Positions 21,098 through 28,054 of a stretch of DNA of 64,000 nt are shown piece after piece (within the stretch, counting starts at the first letter, position 1; each line of letters begins with the position of its first letter). The notes beneath the pieces are model-generated. The model was given only the letters and a program-made list of their open reading frames with translations. It had not been told where the DNA came from and ran no database searches. The position numbers and the translations under genes were made by a program. The stretch lies in assembly GCA_937870755.1 (NCBI GenBank), contig CALMZV010000146.1, positions 83,139 through 147,138 on the forward strand, in the 5' to 3' direction. This DNA is from an uncultured Methylocystaceae bacterium. GTDB lineage: Bacteria; Pseudomonadota; Alphaproteobacteria; Rhizobiales; Beijerinckiaceae.

Positions 21098-22464
21098 AAC
21101 GCCATGTAATTATCGGCCGCTACGGGCCAGGCGACCGCAGCCGACTACCTCTCGGCGACAGTGAGTTTGCCACTCGCCTCGACCTAGTCGTTGGCGAGCG
21201 GACGCTCGACCATGGAATCGGTCGCGCACTTAGTGACCTGGCTCGAGTCGGCGTCTTTCCAACTGAGATCGGACTGGATGTCCTTGTCCTTGCGGCGCAC
21301 GTCCATGCCGCCGACACCCGCGTGTCGCGCGACAGCGAGTCCCAGGACGGTTGGACGCGCGAGCTGCGCTTGATTGTGCCGGTTTCCGATCCAGACCGTT
21401 GGGCCGCTGCAGCGCCGATTTTTGTGAGGATGTTAAATTTCTTGACCGGGGATCGCTGGTCGCTTGGCTTCAGGGCGCGTCCGCGTCGCTTCACACAGTT
21501 AGCTCCAACAGCACCCAGCAGGCTCATCGGCCCGCCCTTCAATGACCTGGCGCTTTTCTCCGGCGGTCTCGACAGCTTAATTGGCGCTATCGACGCTCTC
21601 GAAGCTGGCCGCACGCCGCTCCTCATAAGCCATGCAGGCGAAGGCGCGACGAGCGACGCTCAGACGACGATTTTCGATGCTTTGAAGACGCAGTATCCGG
21701 CCAATCCGATTCAGCGTCTGCGCCTCTGGATGGCCTTCCCCGAGGGCCTTGTTCTTGGATCAGCTGGCGAAAACACGACACGCGGCCGATCTTTCCTATT
21801 CTTCGCGTTAGGCGTGTTTGCCGGAACTGGCCTTGATGGTACGTTCACGTTGAATGTGCCGGAGAATGGGCTGATCGCGGTGAACGTGCCACTCGATCCG
21901 CTGCGTCTTGGTGCGCTGAGCACGCGCACCACACATCCATTTTACATCGCCCGCTGGAACGACGCACTTGCCGCGTTGGGTGTCGATGGCAACATCGCAA
22001 ATCCATACTGGGATAAAACAAAAGGCGAGATGGTAGCGACGTGCGCGAATGGTACGCTATTACAGCGCCTCACAGCCACTTCGCTGTCATGTGCAGCGCC
22101 CACCAAAGGACGCTGGCAGGGCCACAGCACGCAGCATTGCGGATATTGCCTGCCGTGCCTCATCCGACGCGCATCTCTCCTTAAGGGATTTGGTCCCGGC
22201 GCCGATGAAACAGTTTATACTATCGATGATCTCACCTCTCGGCCCCTCGACACACGTCAATCCGAAGGCGTGCAAGTGCGGTCTTTCCAGCTTGCGATTG
22301 AGCGACTTCGCGCCAGGCCCAGCTTGGCACCAATCCTCATCCACAAACCCGGACCGCTCTTCGATGAATCGCCTCCCCGACAAGCCGCGCTTGCTGAGGT
22401 TTATCGCCGTGGGCTGGAGGAAGTAGGCGCTCTGTTGGCGGGGGTAAGGACACATCCCGGATGA
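21094..22464 (+). CDS. qatC: QatC, QueC-like nucleotide-alpha hydrolase/synthase
   Basis: This 456-aa protein has the PP-loop of 7-cyano-7-deazaguanine synthase (QueC): SGGLDS at residues 156-161. The zinc-binding cysteines of that family are near the C-terminus (CGYCLPC, residues 349-355). It is longer than housekeeping QueC (about 230 aa) because of an N-terminal domain of about 150 aa, as in QatC. Its ATG overlaps the qatB stop (ATGA) and its end overlaps qatD. QatC is thought to modify a protein or nucleic-acid partner within the defence complex; no queuosine pathway genes accompany it. Confidence 0.92.
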   Translation: MKRHVIIGRYGPGDRSRLPLGDSEFATRLDLVVGERTLDHGIGRALSDLARVGVFPTEIGLDVLVLAAHVHAADTRVSRDSESQDGWTRELRLIVPVSDPDRWAAAAPIFVRMLNFLTGDRWSLGFRARPRRFTQLAPTAPSRLIGPPFNDLALFSGGLDSLIGAIDALEAGRTPLLISHAGEGATSDAQTTIFDALKTQYPANPIQRLRLWMAFPEGLVLGSAGENTTRGRSFLFFALGVFAGTGLDGTFTLNVPENGLIAVNVPLDPLRLGALSTRTTHPFYIARWNDALAALGVDGNIANPYWDKTKGEMVATCANGTLLQRLTATSLSCAAPTKGRWQGHSTQHCGYCLPCLIRRASLLKGFGPGADETVYTIDDLTSRPLDTRQSEGVQVRSFQLAIERLRARPSLAPILIHKPGPLFDESPPRQAALAEVYRRGLEEVGALLAGVRTHPG

Positions 22465-23216
22465 GCGACATTTCATTGCTAAGAGGCGTCGATTTCCATT
22501 GCCATCTCGATCTCTATCCAGACCTGAAGATGGCGATCGAGAAGGCCGAAGAGGCAAAAATCTATACGCTTGCAGTCACCACCACGCCGAAGGCATGGCC
22601 ACGCAATTACGCGCTCACGCAAGGCACACGCTTTGTCCGGGCGGCGCTCGGACTTCACCCGCAGCTCGTGGCCGAGAGGGCGGACGAATTGGCCTTGTGG
22701 GAACATTACCTTCCACAGACGCGCTACGTCGGCGAGGTCGGCCTCGACGCGGGTCCGCGCTTCTACAGGTCTATCGATGCACAAAAGGTTGTGTTCCGCA
22801 CAATCCTCGAGCGATGTGCGAAAGCCGGAGACAAAATTCTAACGATCCACAGCGTCCGTAGCGTGCCGCTGGTACTCGAACTTATCGAATGCCATCTTCC
22901 GCGCGCTCGGGGCATAGCTGTGATGCACTGGTTCACTGGAAGCAAATCGGAAGCCCGACGAGCAACGGATCTTGGGTGCTATTTCTCAGTAAACGCCGAA
23001 ATGATGCGTACTGAGCGCGGTCGCGACCTGGTAGGGGGGTTACCGTTGGAACGGATCCTGACTGAGACGGACGGCCCTTTCACGCAGGTCGACAGCCGAC
23101 CCGCGGAACCCTCCGACGTAGGTAAAGCGATCGAAGCAATCGCAGCAGTGCGCAGCATGGACCCGGAAGCGGTCAACAATGCCGTACGGAGCAACTTGCA
23201 GCAGATGCTTCGGTAA
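22461..23216 (+). CDS. qatD: QatD, TatD-family metal-dependent DNase
   Basis: This 251-aa TIM-barrel hydrolase is of the TatD family. The metal-binding HCHLD is at residues 12-16, the Glu ligand lies in the GEVGLD block, a His follows near KILTIHS, then MHWFTGS, and the final Asp ligand is in TETDGPF. Its ATG overlaps the qatC stop. In QatABCD the TatD-like nuclease is the likely effector. The gene ends the operon; about 290 bp without a gene follows before ardC. Confidence 0.93.
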   Translation: MSDISLLRGVDFHCHLDLYPDLKMAIEKAEEAKIYTLAVTTTPKAWPRNYALTQGTRFVRAALGLHPQLVAERADELALWEHYLPQTRYVGEVGLDAGPRFYRSIDAQKVVFRTILERCAKAGDKILTIHSVRSVPLVLELIECHLPRARGIAVMHWFTGSKSEARRATDLGCYFSVNAEMMRTERGRDLVGGLPLERILTETDGPFTQVDSRPAEPSDVGKAIEAIAAVRSMDPEAVNNAVRSNLQQMLR

Positions 23217-23344
23217 ACTCAGAAATCCGAAGAGCCGCATGCCTCGGCGCTCGGCATGAGAGCAGACCCTTCGGTCGGCTAATTGGTAGTCGCGAGCCCG
23301 CCAATTGAGAATCATCGGCGATCAAATGCCAGATAAACCATTGA

Positions 23345-23385
23345 AGGGGAACGCATTCCCCTGCGGCTGAGCCATGTCTCAGCCG
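23345..23385. other. Tandem perfect hairpins in the gene-free stretch before ardC
   Basis: The stretch 23217-23503 holds no gene. Within it are two adjacent perfect hairpins. The first is AGGGGAA-CGCA-TTCCCCT (23345-23362); the second, 2 nt later, is CGGCTGAG-CCATGT-CTCAGCCG (23364-23385). Neither is followed by a T tract, so they are not simple terminators. They lie about 60 nt upstream of the structured ardC leader and may be part of the same untranslated region or mark the left edge of the ICE backbone. Confidence 0.55.
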
Positions 23386-23447
23386 ACCCCTTCTGCGGGA
23401 AGCGCCCCCGCAACGGCCCCGAGAGTGAGAGTGCAGGCCGGGTGTTC

Positions 23448-23499
23448 CGTGACGGGTTGAAGGCTGGGAGAGAGGCTTCCGGCGCCCGTCGCGGAGACC
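23448..23499 (+). promoter_or_regulatory. Structured leader copy A, upstream of ardC
   Basis: This 52-nt element is nearly identical to one before parB (24576-24628). It can fold into an outer stem GACGGG/CCCGTC and an inner stem GGGAG-AGAGG-CTTCC, and its conserved tail GCGGAGACC supplies the ardC Shine-Dalgarno. Differences between copies keep the pairing (G-U in this copy replaced by G-C in the other). A translational control element or protein-binding site is inferred. Confidence 0.6.
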
Positions 23500-23503
23500 C
23501 GCG

Positions 23504-24472
23504 ATGTCGAAACGTGATCCACGCGGCCGGCCGAGCGCCGACCGGACGAGCCTGTATGACGAAATCACCGGCAAGATCCTGGCCGAACTGGAGGCCGGAC
23601 GGTTGCCCTGGGTCCAGCCCTGGGGGACGGCCGCGGCCAAGGCGCCGCTCGCCATGCCGACCAACGCCGCAACCGGGCGCGGCTACTTGGGGATCAATGT
23701 GCTGATCCTCTGGGGCGCGGTGATCTCGCACGGCTTTCCGAGCCAAGGCTGGCTGACCTTCCGCCAGGCCCTGTCGCTTGGCGGCAATGTCCGCAAGGGC
23801 GAGCGCGGCACCACCGTCGTCTATGCCGACCGCTTCGTGCCGGACGATGAACGCCGTCGTGCGCGAGAGACCGGCGACGAGGCACAGGCGATCCCGTTCC
23901 TGAAGCGCTTCACGGTCTTCAACGCAGCCCAGTGTGACGGCCTGCCTGAGGACCTCGTGGCCGCCGTGCCGGCGCCCGAACCCGGGCTGATCGAGCCCAC
24001 GGTCGACGCGCTGATCCGCGCGAGCGGGATCGACTTTCGCATCGGCGGCGACCGGGCTTACTACGCGCCGGCACCTGACTATGTGATGGTGCCGCCGCCC
24101 CAGGCCTTCTTCGAGCCCATCAACTGGCATCGCACGGCGCTGCATGAATGTGCCCATGCCAGCGGCGCGGCCCATCGGCTGGGACGCGATCTCACAGGAT
24201 CGTTCGGCTCCAAGAAATACGCGTTCGAGGAACTGGTGGCCGAGATCGCCTCGGCCTTCTGCTGCGCCGCCCTCGGCATCGCCCCGACCGTCCGTCACGC
24301 CGACTACATCGGATCCTGGGCCGAGGTCCTGCGCGAGGACAATCGCGCCATCGTCCGTGCAGCCAGTCAGGCAAGCAAGGCAGCGGACTGGTTGCTGGCC
24401 TTCGCCCCACATGCGGGCGAACCGGGTCAGGCAATTGCCACCACCCCCAAGGCCGCACGCCAGGCGGCCTGA
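23504..24472 (+). CDS. ardC: ArdC-family anti-restriction protein
   Basis: This 322-aa protein has the two ArdC parts. The N-terminal ssDNA-binding domain (LYDEITGKILAELEAG, then PWVQPWG) is followed by a zincin-like metallopeptidase domain with HECAH at residues 214-218 and the third ligand in FEELVAEIASAF. ArdC proteins of conjugative elements protect incoming single-stranded DNA from restriction. As the first backbone gene after the defence cassette it would be expressed early in a recipient. The ATG at 23504 is 8 nt after GGAG within the conserved leader. Confidence 0.9.
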   Translation: MSKRDPRGRPSADRTSLYDEITGKILAELEAGRLPWVQPWGTAAAKAPLAMPTNAATGRGYLGINVLILWGAVISHGFPSQGWLTFRQALSLGGNVRKGERGTTVVYADRFVPDDERRRARETGDEAQAIPFLKRFTVFNAAQCDGLPEDLVAAVPAPEPGLIEPTVDALIRASGIDFRIGGDRAYYAPAPDYVMVPPPQAFFEPINWHRTALHECAHASGAAHRLGRDLTGSFGSKKYAFEELVAEIASAFCCAALGIAPTVRHADYIGSWAEVLREDNRAIVRAASQASKAADWLLAFAPHAGEPGQAIATTPKAARQAA

Positions 24473-24575
24473 CCCACTCGTTATCGCTCCAAGCATCGGC
24501 GCAGTACCGTCTTTCCGGCTCTACGGCGTTCCGGCTTTCCGGAAGCGATGAGAGGAAGAGGGCTGCGCCGATTTT

Positions 24576-24628
24576 CGTGACGGGTTGGAGGTCGGGAGAG
24601 AGGCTCCCGGCCGCCCGTCGCGGAGACC
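24576..24628 (+). promoter_or_regulatory. Structured leader copy B, upstream of parB
   Basis: This is the second copy of the leader before ardC, 53 nt with about 47 positions shared. The outer stem GACGGG/CCCGTC and the inner stem CGGGAG-AGAGG-CTCCCG are fully paired here. The ParB ATG follows 4 nt later. The matched leaders suggest ardC and parB are co-regulated, perhaps at translation. Confidence 0.6.
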
Positions 24629-24632
24629 TGTC

Positions 24633-26777
24633 ATGGCCACTGCCATTCAGAAGATCACCCTGTCGCCGTCGCGCGACATCCCCTTCAACAAACTCACGCT
24701 CTCGCAGGCGAATGTCAGGCGCATCAAAGCCGGCATTTCGATCGAGGAACTGGCCGAGGACATCGCGCGCCGCGGTCTCCTGCAGAGCCTCAACGTCCGG
24801 CCCGTCCTCGATGCCGACGGCGCAGAGACCGGCCTGTACGAAATCCCGGCCGGCGGGCGGCGCTACCGGGCGCTCGAGCGCCTGGTGAAGCAGAAGCGCC
24901 TCGCCAAGACTGCTCCCGTGCCGTGCGTCGTGCGCGATCCCGCTACGCCGATCCTGGCCGAAGACGACTCCCTCGCGGAGAACCTTCAGCGTGCCCCGCT
25001 CCACCCGCTCGATCAGTTCCGGGCGTTCCAGAAGCTGCGCGACAAGGGCCAGTCCGAGGAAGACATCGCCGCGGCATTCTTCACCTCCGCCCATGTGGTG
25101 AAGCAACGTCTGCGCCTTGCGGGCGTCTCGCCGAAGCTTCTCGACATCTATGCCGAGGACGGCATGACGCTGGAGCAGCTGATGGCCTTCACGGTCAGCG
25201 CAGACCATGCAAGGCAGGAACAGGTCTGGGAGACAATCGCAGGCTCCTGGTCCAAGGAGCCCTATCAGATCCGCCGCATGCTGACCGAGAAGACGGTGCG
25301 CGCGTCGGACCGTCGCGCCATGTTCGTCGGGCTCGATGCCTATGAAGCCGCTGGCGGCACGGTCCTGCGCGATCTCTTCCAACAGGACGATGGCGGCTGG
25401 CTCGCCGATGTCGCCCTGCTCGATACCCTGGTTGCCGCCAAGCTGAAGACAGAGGCCGAAGCCATCGCGGCCGAAGGTTGGAAGTGGATCGAGGTCGCTG
25501 CCGACTTCCCTTACGGTCACACCCACGGTCTGCGCCAGATCGAGGGCGTCGCCGCCGAACGATCGGCTGACGAGCAGGCAACGATCGATGCACTCAACGC
25601 CGAGTATCAGCGGCTCGAGGCCGAGTATGAAGATGCGGACGAACTGCCCGACGAGGTCGATGCGCGGCTCGGCGAGATCGAGGCCCTACTTGGCGAGCTC
25701 GACAACCGGCCGGTGATCTTTGATCCGAGCGACATCAACCGTGCAGGCGTCTTTGTCAGCATAGGCGCGGACGGCAGGCCCGTGGCCGACCGCGGCTATG
25801 TTCGCCCGGACGACGAGGCGCCCCTCGTCCTACCCGATGCCGAGACCGATGGCGCTACGGCGGCGACCAGCGCCCGAGCCGGCGAACCCGGACCGAGTGG
25901 CACATCCCGCACCGTCATCACGGTCGGCGGGCAGCCGATCGAAAACGAGGACGACGAGGACGACGTGATCAAGCCGTTGCCCGAGCGCCTGGTGATCGAA
26001 CTGACCGCCCATCGCACGCTTGCGCTGCGCGATGCCGTGGCGAGCAACCCTGAGATCGCGTTGACGGCGCTGCTGCACAAGCTCGTCATCGACACGTTCC
26101 AGCGCACCAACACCGGGGGCGGATGCCTCGAAGCGTCCGTGCGGCACGTCTTCTTCCCAGCGCAGGCCGCCGACCTCAAGGACAGCCCCTCCGCACGCGC
26201 GATCGCGGAGCGTCAGGACGCCTGGAAGGCCGATCTTCCGCACGACGATCGGGCGCTCTGGGACTGGCTGTCGGCACTCGACGATGCGAGCCGACTCTCG
26301 CTGCTCGCTCATTGCGTGAGCTTCGGCGTCAACGCACTTTACGAGAAGCCGAACCCCTACGGGGGGAACGGCGTGTCCCAGCACGGGCTCCAACGCCGTC
26401 TCACCCAGGCCGACCGGCTCGCGCGGGCGACTGGTCTCGACATGGTGGAGGCCGGATGGCGTCCTTCGGTCGACAATTATCTCGGCCGGGTGCCGAAGCG
26501 TCGCATCGTCGAGGCCGTGCGTGAGGGCGCGGGAGACCGGGCGGCGCAGCTCATCGAGCAGCTGAAGAAGGCTGAGATGGCCAAGGAAGCCGAACGCCTT
26601 CTCGCCGACGCCCGGTGGCTCCCCGAGCCGCTGCGGCTCGCTGAGACGGACACATCGTCCGAAGCGGGCGAACCCGAAGCTCAGGGAAGCTCCATGGATC
26701 TTCCGGCGTTCCTGTCTGGCGACGAGGAAGTCTCGGACGAGGATGCGGAGCCGCTCCCGGCCATTGCCGCCGAGTAG
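24633..26777 (+). CDS. parB: ParB/RepB-family partition-like DNA-binding protein
   Basis: This is a 714-aa ParB-like protein, much longer than chromosomal ParB (about 300 aa). The N-terminal ParB/Srx CTPase domain is clear: NVRRIKAGISIEELAEDIARRG, the GGRRYRALE motif, and ENLQRAPLHPLDQFRAF. A KorB-like helix-turn-helix follows (SEEDIAAAFFTSAHVVKQRLRLAGVS). The remaining 500 residues hold acidic stretches (residues 440-450 and the C-terminus) and a region of unknown function. Such long ParB proteins are typical of alphaproteobacterial ICEs and megaplasmids. The ATG at 24633 is fixed by the leader-borne Shine-Dalgarno. It may act in element maintenance with ParA (42183), although they are far apart. 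Confidence 0.88.
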   Translation: MATAIQKITLSPSRDIPFNKLTLSQANVRRIKAGISIEELAEDIARRGLLQSLNVRPVLDADGAETGLYEIPAGGRRYRALERLVKQKRLAKTAPVPCVVRDPATPILAEDDSLAENLQRAPLHPLDQFRAFQKLRDKGQSEEDIAAAFFTSAHVVKQRLRLAGVSPKLLDIYAEDGMTLEQLMAFTVSADHARQEQVWETIAGSWSKEPYQIRRMLTEKTVRASDRRAMFVGLDAYEAAGGTVLRDLFQQDDGGWLADVALLDTLVAAKLKTEAEAIAAEGWKWIEVAADFPYGHTHGLRQIEGVAAERSADEQATIDALNAEYQRLEAEYEDADELPDEVDARLGEIEALLGELDNRPVIFDPSDINRAGVFVSIGADGRPVADRGYVRPDDEAPLVLPDAETDGATAATSARAGEPGPSGTSRTVITVGGQPIENEDDEDDVIKPLPERLVIELTAHRTLALRDAVASNPEIALTALLHKLVIDTFQRTNTGGGCLEASVRHVFFPAQAADLKDSPSARAIAERQDAWKADLPHDDRALWDWLSALDDASRLSLLAHCVSFGVNALYEKPNPYGGNGVSQHGLQRRLTQADRLARATGLDMVEAGWRPSVDNYLGRVPKRRIVEAVREGAGDRAAQLIEQLKKAEMAKEAERLLADARWLPEPLRLAETDTSSEAGEPEAQGSSMDLPAFLSGDEEVSDEDAEPLPAIAAE

Positions 26778-26786
26778 CCGATCCAG

Positions 26787-26816
26787 GCGGGACCGCTCCG
26801 GCGGTCCCGCATCTTT
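26787..26816 (+). terminator. Rho-independent terminator after parB
   Basis: A perfect 10-bp stem GCGGGACCGC/GCGGTCCCGC with a TCCG loop (26787-26810) is followed by ATCTTTCC, just after the parB stop at 26777. Confidence 0.75.
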
Positions 26817-26836
26817 CCTCACACGCCCGTTCCATC

Positions 26837-26861
26837 AGCCCGGTCGCCACGCCGGGCTTTT
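26837..26861 (+). terminator. Second terminator-like hairpin after parB
   Basis: A 7-bp stem AGCCCGG/CCGGGCT with an 8-nt loop (26837-26858) is followed by TTT. With the hairpin 25 nt upstream it forms a tandem terminator isolating parB from the next genes. Confidence 0.65.
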
Positions 26862-26882
26862 CCATGTTCGTGGGAGACTGTC

Positions 26883-27299
26883 ATGGCAGACTATTTCACG
26901 CACTTCTCGTGCCTGCTCGACGTCGGCACGCCACAAAATGCCGCGCGTGCGCTCGATCTCTACAATGCCTTGTCCGAGGCTGGCGCGTCAGAAGAACCGC
27001 CGTCGGAGGGCTTCCTTCTCTCCATCCAGCCGGAGCACGGCGGCTCGCAGCTCTGGCTACGGGATGACGTCTCCGGGGATCCCGAACGGCTGATCCAGTT
27101 CGTGAAACTCTGCGCGGCGGAATTCAGCCTGAAAGGCCGTTGGGGCTTCCAATACGCCAATACCTGCTCGCGGCCCCGGCTCGGTGCGTTTGGCGGCGGC
27201 GCGCACGTCCTCGACCTCGGGACGGGCGAGACCGTCGGATTGATCGACACCGATGGCTGGCTCGCCGCAACGGTGGATGGAGGTGATTCCGATGCCTGA
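26883..27299 (+). CDS. Conserved ICE protein of unknown function
   Basis: This 138-aa acidic cytoplasmic protein has no signal peptide or membrane segment. The N-terminus (MADYFTHFSCLLDVGTPQNAARALDLYNAL) reads like a small alpha/beta domain, and the middle contains GFLLSIQPEHGGSQLWLRDD. GGAG lies 7 nt before the ATG. It overlaps the start of the next gene by 8 nt. I know of no function. Genes of this sequence type sit between parB and the large helicase in related alphaproteobacterial elements. Confidence 0.7.
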   Translation: MADYFTHFSCLLDVGTPQNAARALDLYNALSEAGASEEPPSEGFLLSIQPEHGGSQLWLRDDVSGDPERLIQFVKLCAAEFSLKGRWGFQYANTCSRPRLGAFGGGAHVLDLGTGETVGLIDTDGWLAATVDGGDSDA

Positions 27300-27936
27300 G
27301 ATCATCGAAACCATCGTCTATCGCCTCGACGAACTTTCCGATGCGGCGAAGGGCGCCGCGCGCCAATGGTACCGCGAGGGCGGCTTCGATTATGACTGGT
27401 TCGAGTTCGTCTATGACGACTTCGAACGTATCTGCGCGATCCTCGGCATCAGCCTCAGGACGCGCTCCGTCCAGCTGTTCGGCGGCGGCACCCGCTCGAA
27501 ACCCTGCATCTGGTTTTCGGGCTTCTGGAGCCAGGGCGATGGGGCCTGCTTCGAGGGCGACTACAGGCATACGAGATCCGCCGCCCGCCGCATCCGGGCC
27601 TATGCGCCAACGGATACCGCGCTTCACCGGATCGCCGACACCCTCCACACCGTTCAGCGGCGCAACTTCTACCAGCTCCGGGCCACCCTGACCCACCGGG
27701 GGCGCTATTATCACGAGCATTGCATGGCGATCGCGGTCGATCGCGACAGTCCCGTGGGTCAGGACATGACCGCCGATGCGGAAGATGCCGTCTCGGAAGC
27801 GCTCCGCGATCTGGCCCGCTGGCTCTACCGCCAGCTCGAACGGGAGTACGAGCATCTGACCTCGGCCGAGGTGGTCGACGAGGCGATTGCGGCGAACGGC
27901 TACACCTTCACCGAAGCGGGCCGGCGCTTCGGCTGA
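27292..27936 (+). CDS. Conserved ICE protein, sometimes annotated as antitoxin
   Basis: This 214-aa protein starts at the ATG at 27292 behind GGAGGTGA. It opens with TIVYRLDELSDAAKGAARQWYREG and contains FDYDWFEFVYDDFERICAILGI. No toxin gene is adjacent, so the label 'antitoxin of toxin-antitoxin stability system' given to homologues is not supported here. The protein is rich in aromatic and acidic residues in its first half and looks globular. It overlaps the upstream gene by 8 nt, indicating a two-gene unit. Confidence 0.7.
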   Translation: MPEIIETIVYRLDELSDAAKGAARQWYREGGFDYDWFEFVYDDFERICAILGISLRTRSVQLFGGGTRSKPCIWFSGFWSQGDGACFEGDYRHTRSAARRIRAYAPTDTALHRIADTLHTVQRRNFYQLRATLTHRGRYYHEHCMAIAVDRDSPVGQDMTADAEDAVSEALRDLARWLYRQLEREYEHLTSAEVVDEAIAANGYTFTEAGRRFG

Positions 27937-28054
27937 TTCAGCCTGCCGCTCTTACGTCGAGAGGCAGAGGAGGCCGGGACGGGTTTGAGCCCGGACGGTC
28001 GAGAGAGAGCGCCCAAGGGCTCGCCCTTTTCCCGCTCTCCTCGAGGTCTTCCCC
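27937..28054 (+). promoter_or_regulatory. Structured leader upstream of the helicase gene
   Basis: This 118-nt gap starts with GGGACGGGTTTGAGCCC, reminiscent of the opening of the ardC/parB leaders. A long imperfect stem (CGAGAGAGAGCG with CGCTCTCCTCG) then spans about 45 nt. The similarity to the other two leaders is partial and may be only functional. Confidence 0.35.

Noticed and set aside
21094..22464. A queuosine biosynthesis gene (queC)
   Set aside because: The protein is twice the length of QueC, has no queD/queE/queF neighbours, and sits in perfect QatABCD order.
27292..27936. Treating this gene as the antitoxin of a toxin-antitoxin pair
   Set aside because: No toxin-like gene is adjacent, the protein is large for an antitoxin and shows no DNA-binding motif; homologue names alone are not evidence.
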